In this document: in pieces, positions 1 to 6,590 of the stretch
Layout of the letters: each line of letters begins with the position of its first letter
How positions within the stretch are numbered: the stretch's first letter is position 1
Source: Lysobacterales bacterium UBA2790
GTDB lineage: Bacteria; Pseudomonadota; Gammaproteobacteria; Xanthomonadales; Xanthomonadaceae
DNA length: 9,402 bases
Direction: 5' to 3'
NCBI GenBank assembly: GCA_002352135.1
Contig: DEHW01000124.1
Span: 15,032-24,433 of the forward strand
Position numbers and translations under genes: made by a program
Notes under the pieces: model-generated
What the model was told of the DNA's origin: nothing
The model's input: the letters and a program-made list of their open reading frames with translations, nothing else
The model's database searches: none

Positions 1-361
1 TGTGCTGCAACGCGAAGCTGCCACGGCGTCCATGCAAGGTCGCGGTGACGCGCTCCATCGCTACATAACTCGCGGAACCTTCAACGCCCCCCATCACACT
101 GAGCATTTCGCCGCGACTGCTGCCCTGCAGATCACCGGAAAACACCTTGTCGATGGACATGCGGCCCAGATCGGTGGAAGACGCCACCTCAGAGAGCGAC
201 AGCCGCTTCAAGCTGACCGTAAAGCTTCCTTTGGCGCTGGCAGACATCGGGGGTTCTCCTGACGAAGCGGGGGCATGGGCGACGGTCAATACAGGCAGGA
301 CGCCAGTGCACAGGGCAAAAATCCGTAGCCATCGAAGGAGCAATCCGGCAGCTGCGATCAT
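1..361 (-). CDS. DUF3224 domain protein, N-terminal part (cut by window edge)
   Basis: A minus-strand frame stays open from an ATG at 361 to the left edge, giving 120 codons; the C-terminus lies outside the window. From about residue 39 the protein reads MSASAKGSFTVSLKRL, then GRMSIDKVFSGDLQG, GEMLSVMGG and ATLHGRRGSFALQH. This is the pattern I recall for DUF3224 (allene-oxide-cyclase-barrel-like) proteins, which have no established function. Two starts compete. The ATG at 361 adds a signal-peptide-like segment (hydrophobic core LRIFALCTGVLPVLTV, then AHA as a possible cleavage site) but has no Shine-Dalgarno sequence. The ATG at 247 has a strong AGGAG eight bases upstream and gives a cytoplasmic protein beginning exactly at the domain. 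I report the longer form because the leader is so export-like. Family call is fairly sure, start is not. The gene is divergent from the miniprotein gene to its right. Confidence 0.8.
   Translation of the reverse strand, partial: MIAAAGLLLRWLRIFALCTGVLPVLTVAHAPASSGEPPMSASAKGSFTVSLKRLSLSEVASSTDLGRMSIDKVFSGDLQGSSRGEMLSVMGGVEGSASYVAMERVTATLHGRRGSFALQH
256..260 (-). promoter_or_regulatory. Ribosome binding site for internal start of the DUF3224 gene
   Basis: On the minus strand AGGAG lies eight bases before the ATG at 247. It is a far better initiation signal than anything before the ATG at 361, so it argues for a short cytoplasmic form or a second translation start. Confidence 0.6.
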
Positions 362-552
362 GGGGCACGTTTGTTGAGTTGGATCCTAGAGGCCATCCTC
401 TGGCGTTTGGCTCGGTGAGGTCAAGCCGATTCGACAGACGGTGCACGCGCTCGATCCAGGCGTACACTCAACGAAAGACCAGCAAACGCGGGTTCGACGA
501 CAGGTTCCACCATGTGCAACCGCACTGGGCCAACCTCAAACAGGAGTGTCCG

Positions 553-654
553 ATGGCGAAGGGTCTCGACAAGAAGAAGGAAACCAAGAAGCAGCCGCTG
601 AAGACCGCCAAGGAAAAGAAGGCCGAGAAGGCAGCCAAGAAGAACGGCAAGTAG
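553..654 (+). CDS. Lysine-rich 33-residue miniprotein
   Basis: The frame runs from ATG at 553 to TAG at 652-654 and encodes 33 residues, 14 of them lysine, with four acidic residues and almost no bulky hydrophobic ones. It begins MAKGLDKKKETKKQPLKTAK and continues with KEKK and KAAKK runs, so it should be strongly basic, soluble and probably helical or disordered. AGGAG at 542-546 sits six bases before the ATG, which selects this start over a longer in-frame reading from 379 whose extra residues look non-coding. Small proteins of the form MAKG-KKE-KKxP-KT-KEK-KKAKK are, as I recall, annotated as hypothetical in pseudomonads and other gammaproteobacteria; no function is known to me. Nucleic acid or ribosome binding is only a guess from charge. 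It is divergent from the DUF3224 gene and converges on the DUF1456 gene. In the 191-base spacer upstream (362-552) I see no convincing promoter, only a 5-bp hairpin at 388-401. Confidence 0.75.
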   Translation: MAKGLDKKKETKKQPLKTAKEKKAEKAAKKNGK

Positions 655-670
655 CGATGGTCAATGGCTT

Positions 671-708
671 CGCGCGATTGGCGAGATCGCGCGCTTGCTT
701 CAGCAAGC
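671..708. terminator. Paired hairpins between convergent genes (possible bidirectional terminator)
   Basis: Between the miniprotein stop and the DUF1456 stop, CGCGCGAT at 671-678 pairs with ATCGCGCG at 686-693 around a seven-base loop. A second hairpin pairs GCTTGC at 693-698 with GCAAGC at 703-708 around TTCA and spans the DUF1456 stop codon. The placement suits transcript ends from both sides, but neither hairpin has a good T-run, so intrinsic termination is uncertain. Confidence 0.35.
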
Positions 709-1173
709 CCCGCGCACGCGCAGGGTGAGTCCCTTCAAGAAATTGCGCAGCAGTTGATCGCCACAGAGACGATAGTGCTTATGGTCGCGCTGTCGAAAGA
801 AGGCGCTGAGTTCTGGCTTGCCGATCGGAAAACCAGCCGAAGCGAAGATGTCGTGCATGTCGCTGTCCTGTAACTGGAAGGCAACGCGGAGCTTCTTCAG
901 GACCACATTGTTGCTGACATGCTTTTCAACCGGTCGCGCCGGGCGGCTCGGGTCCTTGCCACGCCGGAAGAAAATCAAGCCATCCAGAAAATGCGCCAGC
1001 ACAGCACTGTCGCACTCGACAAAGCCCGGCTCGCCTTCTCTTTTCAGGTAGGCCAGCAGCGTGGCCTTGTCCAGCGCAAACGTCGGGGCGGCCAGTTGCA
1101 CGATATCAATCAGCTTCTGGTCGCTCAGATCCAGCATGTAACGAATGCTGCGCAGTACGTCGTTGTTGATCAT
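700..1173 (-). CDS. yehS: YehS-like DUF1456 family protein
   Basis: This 157-residue protein matches the length and pattern of Escherichia coli YehS (DUF1456). The family is built from two related halves, and the duplication is visible here. NNDVLRSIRYMLDLSD at about residues 3-18 corresponds to NNVVLKKLRVAFQLQD at about 88-103, and FLDGLIFFRRG at 62-72 corresponds to FLKGLTLRVRG at 145-155. The hinge holds the conserved RRGKD. No signal peptide or membrane segment is seen, so it is predicted cytoplasmic. Its biochemical role is unknown and I do not assign one. The ATG at 1173 gives the canonical MINND beginning; only a weak GGAA precedes it. The gene starts 36 bases after the stop of the oleB-like gene on the same strand with no terminator between, so the two are probably co-transcribed. 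Its stop lies in the hairpin region shared with the convergent miniprotein gene. Confidence 0.92.
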   Translation of the reverse strand: MINNDVLRSIRYMLDLSDQKLIDIVQLAAPTFALDKATLLAYLKREGEPGFVECDSAVLAHFLDGLIFFRRGKDPSRPARPVEKHVSNNVVLKKLRVAFQLQDSDMHDIFASAGFPIGKPELSAFFRQRDHKHYRLCGDQLLRNFLKGLTLRVRGAC

Positions 1174-1209
1174 CGAAAATTCCGAGGTGGCGAGACCGTC
1201 GCGTTCGCC

Positions 1210-2091
1210 TTATAGCGGATGACGTTGCAGGAATTCTTTGACGGTGGGAATGATCCGATCCGCCGCATCTTCCAGCACGTAGTGGCCTGCGTCGGTGTAT
1301 TCGTGGACTTCAGCCTGAGGCCAGGCACGGCGGAAGTCACGCAGACAGGTGTGGTCGAACACGAAATCGCCCATGCCCCAACACAACAGAGCTGGACGGT
1401 CGGCGAACTGCGCCAGGGCCGCGCCCAAGCCCGCCACCGAGGCCCATGCCGGGTCGGCCGCTGACAAAGGAATATCCTGCACAAAGCGCAAGGTGCTGAT
1501 GCGGTTGGCCCAGTTGTTGTAGGGCGACAGATAGGCGCGTCGCACCTCGCGCGGCATGGGTTTTTTCACCGCCATCCAAGCCGCACCACCCGCAAACGCG
1601 TTGAGGCCACGAATCAACAATGCACCAAGACGGGTGTGGCGACCGAGAGCGAGCTGCCAAGGCAAGGTCTTGCCGTCGGGCATGGTGAAACCCGCCGTAT
1701 TCAGCACGATCAGGCGACGCACTTTCTGCGGATTTCGCAAGGCCCAGTTCAAGCCGATCAATCCACCCCAGTCATGCACCACAAGGGTGACGCGCTCACC
1801 GATGTCCAGATGCGCCAACAGGCGATCCAGGTCGTCGATGCGTGAGTCGAGGGTGTAGTGGTAGCGGCTGTCGTCGGGCTTGTCCGACAGACCCATGCCA
1901 ATGTGATCCGGCACGATGCAGCGATACTCACCGCGCAAGGCCAGCACCAGTTTTCGGTAGTAGTAGGACCAGGTTGGATTGCCATGCACCATGACCACGG
2001 CATCGCCTTGGCCTTCGTCCAGATAGCTGAGTTGCAATCCATTGCCGCGATCAAATCGCTTGGGTGAGAAGGGATAGTCGGGCAGATTCAC
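1210..2091 (-). CDS. oleB: OleB-like alpha/beta hydrolase (beta-lactone decarboxylase, haloalkane dehalogenase superfamily)
   Basis: OleB removes CO2 from a cis-beta-lactone to give a cis-olefin, the last step of OleABCD long-chain hydrocarbon synthesis in the cytoplasm. The protein has HGNPTW at residues 36-41 (oxyanion region), IVPDHIGMGLSDKPDD, the nucleophile Asp107 in VHDWGG, a likely catalytic acid in GMGDFVFD (about Asp242) and the base His270 in DAGHYVLED. The cap segment NNWANRISTLRFVQDIPLS and the CWG-DFVFD strand match OleB sequences I recall from Xanthomonas and Shewanella better than true dehalogenases. I chose the GTG at 2091 (293 residues, family-like length, beginning MNLPDYPF). 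An in-frame ATG at 2148 (312 residues) and one at 2250 (346 residues) are possible, but their extra residues look non-conserved and would cover the palindrome at 2125-2141. None of the three starts has a strong Shine-Dalgarno. oleA, oleC and oleD are absent nearby, so a paralogue with another substrate is possible. Confidence 0.8.
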   Translation of the reverse strand: MNLPDYPFSPKRFDRGNGLQLSYLDEGQGDAVVMVHGNPTWSYYYRKLVLALRGEYRCIVPDHIGMGLSDKPDDSRYHYTLDSRIDDLDRLLAHLDIGERVTLVVHDWGGLIGLNWALRNPQKVRRLIVLNTAGFTMPDGKTLPWQLALGRHTRLGALLIRGLNAFAGGAAWMAVKKPMPREVRRAYLSPYNNWANRISTLRFVQDIPLSAADPAWASVAGLGAALAQFADRPALLCWGMGDFVFDHTCLRDFRRAWPQAEVHEYTDAGHYVLEDAADRIIPTVKEFLQRHPL

Positions 2092-2124
2092 GGCATGCTC
2101 GGTAGCGACAAAGGACCGGTATCC

Positions 2125-2141
2125 TACCAGCGACGCTGGTA
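2125..2141. promoter_or_regulatory. Perfect 8+1+8 palindrome, candidate operator
   Basis: TACCAGCG, one A, then CGCTGGTA form a perfect inverted repeat in the spacer between the divergent oleB-like gene (start 2091) and the sensor diguanylate cyclase gene (start 2163). Size, symmetry and position suit a homodimeric repressor or activator site controlling one or both genes. No regulator gene lies beside it and I cannot name one. No clear -35/-10 pair is visible; TATCCT at 2119-2124 (plus) and TAGGAT (minus, 2121-2126) are only weak -10 candidates. Confidence 0.5.
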
Positions 2142-2162
2142 TGCGCATTGCAGGTGAGGGGT

Positions 2163-5100
2163 ATGGGCAAGCCACGTGCGGTTTCCTGGGCTGGGATGCG
2201 GACCCGAGTGGGTGCCGTTTGCCTGCGCGTTGGTTTGCTGTTGGTTCCATTCATTGCGTGCAGCCCATCGGTGTTTGCCTTGTCGCCCGGAGCAAACTTC
2301 GCCGAGTACGCACAAGAACGCTGGACCGTTGAAGATGGTCTGCCGCAGATTTCGGTCTCCGCCATCACACAGGATGCACAAGGCTATCTTTGGCTAAGCA
2401 CCCAAAATGGCATCGCGCGCTTTGATGGACATCGATTTCGGGTCTTCAATCGAGCCAATACCGGACTGGATGTCAATCTCGTTTCCGCGGCCTTTGCCGA
2501 CAGTCGAGGTGATGTCTGGTTCGGATCGCCTCGGGGCGTGCTGCAGTTCCGCAGCAACAACGCTACCCTGCATCAGTCGCCAGACGATCCGATGCAGGTT
2601 CGGGGCATCATCGAATGGCCCGAAGGTCGCATGCTGCTGGCGACAGCCCGCGGCGTCAGAGACCTGGCGTTTGCCCCGGTCTACCTGCAATCCGAGGCCG
2701 TCAGCGCACTGGCGATCGATGGCAACGGTGCCTTGTGGGTCGGTGGCAACGGCGCGGTGTGGCGCATCGATAGCAGCGGTATTCGACGGATTGCACTGGG
2801 CGACAGACACGCCCGCGTCACTCACCTGAGTCGTTACGGTGCGCGCATGGCGGTCGGCACCAGCGCAGGTGCATTTCTGCTGGATGTCGCCACAGGCAGC
2901 GCCTCGCCGGTTTTTCCGGATTTGGCGGGCGTGGGCATTACCAGTCTTATGGCGGATCGCGACGGCAATCTCTGGGCTGCCGCCGTCGGTAGATTGCAAC
3001 GGCAGCGTCCAACCGGCGAGATCGAGCGCACCGATACACGGCCCATGCTGGAACAGCCTTGGTTGCATGTGATTTTTGAGGATGCCAACGGCGATCTCTG
3101 GCTGGGCGATCAACGTGAATCATTGATCCGAGTCAGTGATGCTGCCGTTCATGTCCACGGTCAAGAACGTGGCTTGCAGGATGAGCTGCTCTGGAGCGTG
3201 CTGGATGACAATGCCAGTGGACTCTGGATTGGTACCAATTCCGGGCTGCAGCGCTGGCGACCAGATGGTCGGTTTGAAGCGCCAGTGGACAATCTGTCGC
3301 TCGTCGACCCCATGGTCTACAGCCTCTTTCGCGATTCGATGGGAACCGTCTGGGCAGGGACTGGGAACGGTCCTGCGCCACTTGTGCAAGGCAAACTGGA
3401 GATCCCACCGCACCTGGCCAACATCCGCGCGCGCGTAACCAGTTTTGTGGAGGATGGTGACAGTCTCTGGGTCGGTACGCTGGACGGTCTTTGGCGCATA
3501 CGCAATGGTGTTGCGAAACGTGTCGATTACAGGGCTGGAAGCCCGTTGCAGCGCATCAGACACCTTTGGCTCGAGTCACCTGGGGATTTGTTGGTTGCCA
3601 GCGAAGGCGGCCTTCGCCGGGTCGTCGGCGATGCGAGCCTGAAACCGGCTTGGGCGGACGTCTTGGAGGGCGATATCGTGACGCAGGTGTTTTCCCTGCG
3701 GCCTGACGTGACGCTCGTGGGTACATTCGATCGCGGCATTGCGCGATTGAAAGCCGGCGAACTAATCCTGATTAACCGAGTCAATGGACTCCCCACCAAC
3801 AACGTCTGGGCATTTACGCAAGTCGCCGATCACGTCTACGTCAGCAGTTCCGATGGCGTCTATCGGTTCCGGTCACAGGACATGTTGACAATGAGTGCGG
3901 AGGCTCAGCTACCCACGGAAGTGGTCGTCGAATCGGTCTCACGTGCTCGTGGCGTTCGTCGAATGGGTTGTTGCAACGGCGGCGGAGCGGCGAGGTTGGC
4001 AGTTCTTGGTCAGACCATCAGCTTTCCGACCACCCGTGGTCTGGTGCAGTTGGAGACCGCACAGATTCGTACGCCAGCAAGTGCGCCATTGCCAGTGATT
4101 GAACGGATGGTTGCTGGCGAGAGTGATCTGCCGCTGGAGCCCTGGATCAACCTCGATGGCAATGTTCGCGACCTCAGCATCGAGTTCGCCGCGATCGATC
4201 TTCGTCACGCTGATCGTAGTGAGTTCCGCTATCGACTGCATGGCTACAACGACCACTGGACAGTGGTCGGTGATCGGCGGCTGGCTGTGTTTACCGGACT
4301 GCCGCCTGGCAAGTACCGATTTGAGCTGGAGGCACGGTTCCCCGGCAATGCTTGGCGACCGTCGGCGTATCAACCGCAGATTGACGTTGCGCCGTATTGG
4401 CACGAACGGCTGCTGTTTCGCCTCGTACTGCTCGCTTTGATCTTGTGGATTGCAGGCCGTCTGTTTCGTCGCTACACCAATCACCAGCGAGACCAGCGCA
4501 ATCGACTGGCCCAGGAGGTGCAAAGCCGGACCATCGCTCTGGCGCGCGCGAACGAACGCCTGCGCGCCGCCAACGACGCACTTTTGCAGGAAAGCCGCAC
4601 CGATGTACTGACCGGAATTGCGAACCGACGGGCTGCCCTTCAAGCGCTATCCGAGACAGATCGTTACGGCGTGGTGCTTTTGGATGTCGACAACTTCAAG
4701 TCCATCAATGATCGCTTCGGACATGCTGCCGGTGATCGCGTCTTGAATGACATCGCCCTGCTGGCGCGCGAGATGACGCCCTTGTCAGGTCTCGTCGCCC
4801 GATGGGGCGGTGAAGAGTTCCTGGTGGTGCTACCCGACGCTTCCCTGCAAGACGCCCTGTCGCTCGCGGAGCGGCTGAGACTGCACATCGCCAAGCATTC
4901 CTTCGAGGTCACATCGCAGCAAACGGTGCGGATCAGCGCGTCCTTCGGTGCGTCGGTTTACCCAGTGACCGGAGCGTCCGACGGTGCATGGCAGCTGACT
5001 CTGGAGTTTGCCGACCGTGCCCTGTATCGCGCGAAGGCCGATGGGCGCAACCGGGTAGTCGGGCTGCAAGTGACTCAATTGCCGCGCGGCTGGAAGTTTC

Positions 5101-5168
5101 TCGACATCGCCGATGTCGACGCATTGATCAACAGTGACGCGGTACGCTGGTACCCTTCCGTCCGCTGA
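2163..5168 (+). CDS. Periplasmic propeller / Y_Y_Y / GGDEF sensor diguanylate cyclase
   Basis: The 1001-residue protein should sense a periplasmic ligand and make cyclic di-GMP from two GTP in the cytoplasm. In order: a signal-peptide-like start (GLLLVPFIACSPSVFA, about residues 24-39); about eleven two-component-regulator-propeller repeats from about 50 to 570 (for example DAQGYLWLSTQNGIARFDG, DGNGALWVGG, DNASGLWIGTNSGLQRW); a CCNGGG stretch with Cys603-Cys604; a Y_Y_Y domain at about 670-726 with FRYRLHGYNDHW and GLPPGKY; one membrane helix at about 750-768; a probable coiled coil at about 770-810; and GGDEF from about 811 to 980. The active-site motif is GGEEF at 882-886 and DVDNFKSINDRFGH is intact, so catalysis is expected. 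The RxxD inhibitory site is replaced by PLSG at 873-876. I chose ATG 2163 for AGGTGA at 2152-2157, five bases upstream; TTG 2148 and ATG 2196 are alternatives. mgtE follows 50 bases downstream. The ligand is unknown. Confidence 0.93.
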   Translation: MGKPRAVSWAGMRTRVGAVCLRVGLLLVPFIACSPSVFALSPGANFAEYAQERWTVEDGLPQISVSAITQDAQGYLWLSTQNGIARFDGHRFRVFNRANTGLDVNLVSAAFADSRGDVWFGSPRGVLQFRSNNATLHQSPDDPMQVRGIIEWPEGRMLLATARGVRDLAFAPVYLQSEAVSALAIDGNGALWVGGNGAVWRIDSSGIRRIALGDRHARVTHLSRYGARMAVGTSAGAFLLDVATGSASPVFPDLAGVGITSLMADRDGNLWAAAVGRLQRQRPTGEIERTDTRPMLEQPWLHVIFEDANGDLWLGDQRESLIRVSDAAVHVHGQERGLQDELLWSVLDDNASGLWIGTNSGLQRWRPDGRFEAPVDNLSLVDPMVYSLFRDSMGTVWAGTGNGPAPLVQGKLEIPPHLANIRARVTSFVEDGDSLWVGTLDGLWRIRNGVAKRVDYRAGSPLQRIRHLWLESPGDLLVASEGGLRRVVGDASLKPAWADVLEGDIVTQVFSLRPDVTLVGTFDRGIARLKAGELILINRVNGLPTNNVWAFTQVADHVYVSSSDGVYRFRSQDMLTMSAEAQLPTEVVVESVSRARGVRRMGCCNGGGAARLAVLGQTISFPTTRGLVQLETAQIRTPASAPLPVIERMVAGESDLPLEPWINLDGNVRDLSIEFAAIDLRHADRSEFRYRLHGYNDHWTVVGDRRLAVFTGLPPGKYRFELEARFPGNAWRPSAYQPQIDVAPYWHERLLFRLVLLALILWIAGRLFRRYTNHQRDQRNRLAQEVQSRTIALARANERLRAANDALLQESRTDVLTGIANRRAALQALSETDRYGVVLLDVDNFKSINDRFGHAAGDRVLNDIALLAREMTPLSGLVARWGGEEFLVVLPDASLQDALSLAERLRLHIAKHSFEVTSQQTVRISASFGASVYPVTGASDGAWQLTLEFADRALYRAKADGRNRVVGLQVTQLPRGWKFLDIADVDALINSDAVRWYPSVR

Positions 5169-5218
5169 TCCATCGTGCAATCCCCACCGTGGGCGCCACC
5201 TGAAAGGAGCTTCGCCAG

Positions 5219-6436
5219 ATGATGCCGCCCGAACTGGATATGCCAGAGCCGCTGCAGAGGGCCACTGAGCGTGTCCGGGCTCTCGACGCGCACAGTGCGT
5301 CCGAGGCCATGCGATCTCTGCCGATTGACCAAGCCATACGGGTTCTGGCGGCGCTGCCGGTGGGGCAGGCAGTCATGGCGCACGCGTTGTTACCGACAGA
5401 CTTGCAGCAGACCATCGCCAGTGAGGCCATGCACTTGCTGCCCTGGCTTGGCAGCGAGCGTTTTCCTGATGGAAGTGTCGGACGTCTGCTGGAAGCGCCT
5501 TCGGCGGTTTTTGGCACCTCCACGCGTGTCGATGCGGCCATTTCGGCGCTGCGCGACATCGTCAAACGACGCATGGTGACCTACGTTTTCGTCACCACCA
5601 GCGAGGGCATCTTGGAAGGCGTGGTCGCGTTTCGCGAGCTGGTCTTTGCCGACGCGACACAGACGCTGGGCGAGATCATGCTGCGCGCGCCATTTTCGCT
5701 GCGCCCCGAAAAGCCGCTGGTCGACGCCATGCGCGAGGTCGTCACGCGACACTATCCGGTCTACCCGATCTGCGATGCGGAAGGCCGCTTACTGGGCATG
5801 GTGCGAGGCCAAGTGCTGTTCGAGCAGCAGGCTTTCGAGATCTCCGCCCAAGCCGGTGCCATGGTCGGTGTCGAACGCGAGGAGCGCCTGGCAACGCCCT
5901 GGGCACGGAGCTTCCGCTTCCGCGCGCCTTGGCTGTTGCTGAATCTGCTCACAGTCTTCATTGCCGCCGCCGTGGTCGGCGCATTTCAGGACGCCATCGA
6001 CAAATTGGTGGTGTTGGCCCTGTTCCTGCCCGTTGTGGCAGGGCAAAGCGGGAACCTCGGTGCCCAAGCGCTTGCTGTGACCTTGCGCGCCATGACCCTT
6101 GGCGAAGTGCGCCAGATCCGTGTCGTTCGCTTGTTGTCAAAGGAAGCCTGGTTGGGAGCACTGAACGGAAGTGTTACCGGCGTATTGGCTGCCATGACCA
6201 TGTACGTGGTCGCGACACGCCAAGGCGAGGGTGATCCTCTGTGGTTAGCCATCGTCACCCTGGTCGCCATGACGCTGAGTTGCGCACTCTCCGGCATCAT
6301 CGGTGCGCTGGTGCCCTTGCTGCTCAAGCGCGCCGGGGCGGACCCGGCCACTGCATCGGCCATTCTCCTCAGCACCGCCACCGACGTGATCAGCATGGGC
6401 GGATTCCTGGCGCTGGCGACATGGTGGGCGCTATGA
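5219..6436 (+). CDS. mgtE: MgtE-family magnesium transporter
   Basis: MgtE is an inner-membrane Mg2+ channel/transporter gated by Mg2+ bound to its cytoplasmic part. This 405-residue protein has an MgtE N-type helical region (about 1-85), paired CBS domains (about 90-205, with VTYVFVTTSEGILEGVV and HYPVYPICDAEGRLLGMV), a linking helix (about 205-235) and five predicted membrane segments (about 238-258, 262-290, 311-333, 341-367, 378-403). The pore motif GQSGNLGAQ is at 275-283 and the conserved last-helix aspartate is Asp389 in STATDVISMGG. It is shorter than the usual 450 or so residues, mostly in the N domain, so Mg2+ gating may differ. AAAGGAG at 5203-5209 lies nine bases before the first of two adjacent ATGs (5219 and 5222). 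It follows the sensor cyclase gene by 50 bases on the same strand without a terminator and ends before a strong one, suggesting a two-gene transcript. Some members carry Co2+ as well, so substrate is inferred. Confidence 0.93.
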   Translation: MMPPELDMPEPLQRATERVRALDAHSASEAMRSLPIDQAIRVLAALPVGQAVMAHALLPTDLQQTIASEAMHLLPWLGSERFPDGSVGRLLEAPSAVFGTSTRVDAAISALRDIVKRRMVTYVFVTTSEGILEGVVAFRELVFADATQTLGEIMLRAPFSLRPEKPLVDAMREVVTRHYPVYPICDAEGRLLGMVRGQVLFEQQAFEISAQAGAMVGVEREERLATPWARSFRFRAPWLLLNLLTVFIAAAVVGAFQDAIDKLVVLALFLPVVAGQSGNLGAQALAVTLRAMTLGEVRQIRVVRLLSKEAWLGALNGSVTGVLAAMTMYVVATRQGEGDPLWLAIVTLVAMTLSCALSGIIGALVPLLLKRAGADPATASAILLSTATDVISMGGFLALATWWAL

Positions 6437-6540
6437 AGACTTGTGTGCACTGCAGCGTGCAGGATGAATCCCTGCTGTATACATTGCCCCCCGCGGTTGA
6501 ACGCGCAGAAGACGCACGCCGCCACAACGTGGGGAGGGAG

Positions 6541-6579
6541 AAGCCCGCTTCGTGCAAACGGAGCGGGCTTTGTTTTTTT
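6541..6579 (+). terminator. Rho-independent terminator after mgtE
   Basis: AAGCCCGCT at 6541-6549 pairs perfectly with AGCGGGCTT at 6562-6570. A T-G wobble and two more C-G pairs extend the stem inward to about 12 pairs around the loop TGCAAA, and TG plus seven T residues (6573-6579) follow. This is a strong intrinsic terminator for plus-strand transcription. The stretch from the mgtE stop to the stem (6437-6540) holds no gene I can support. Confidence 0.9.
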
Positions 6580-6585
6580 GAGGTG
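6580..6585 (+). promoter_or_regulatory. Ribosome binding site of the response regulator gene
   Basis: GAGGTG begins at the base after the terminator T-run and ends five bases before TTG at 6591. The spacing favours that TTG over the ATG at 6603, which would be 17 bases away. Confidence 0.6.
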
Positions 6586-6590
6586 TCGAC

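Noticed and set aside
431..468. TCGACA at 431-436 and TACACT at 463-468 as a promoter for the miniprotein gene
   Set aside because: The spacing of 26 bases is far from the usual 16-18.
379..552. N-terminal extension of the lysine-rich frame back to 379
   Set aside because: The extra residues resemble non-coding translation and the strong AGGAG points to the ATG at 553.
1210..2091. Haloalkane dehalogenase as the primary call
   Set aside because: The Asp nucleophile and HGNPTW are shared with dehalogenases, but the cap and the CWG-DFVFD region match OleB as I recall it; a tree would settle this.
2394..3113. 239-codon minus-strand open frame opposite the sensor gene
   Set aside because: It is antisense to the clearly coding propeller repeats, has no recognisable domain, and its residue mix (many Gln, His, Arg, Ala) is typical of a GC-rich shadow frame.
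3939..4643. 234-codon minus-strand open frame
   Set aside because: Antisense to the Y_Y_Y, membrane and coiled-coil part of the sensor; no motif and no operon context.
5986..6525. 179-codon minus-strand open frame over the end of mgtE
   Set aside because: It lies opposite conserved MgtE membrane segments and shows no family pattern.
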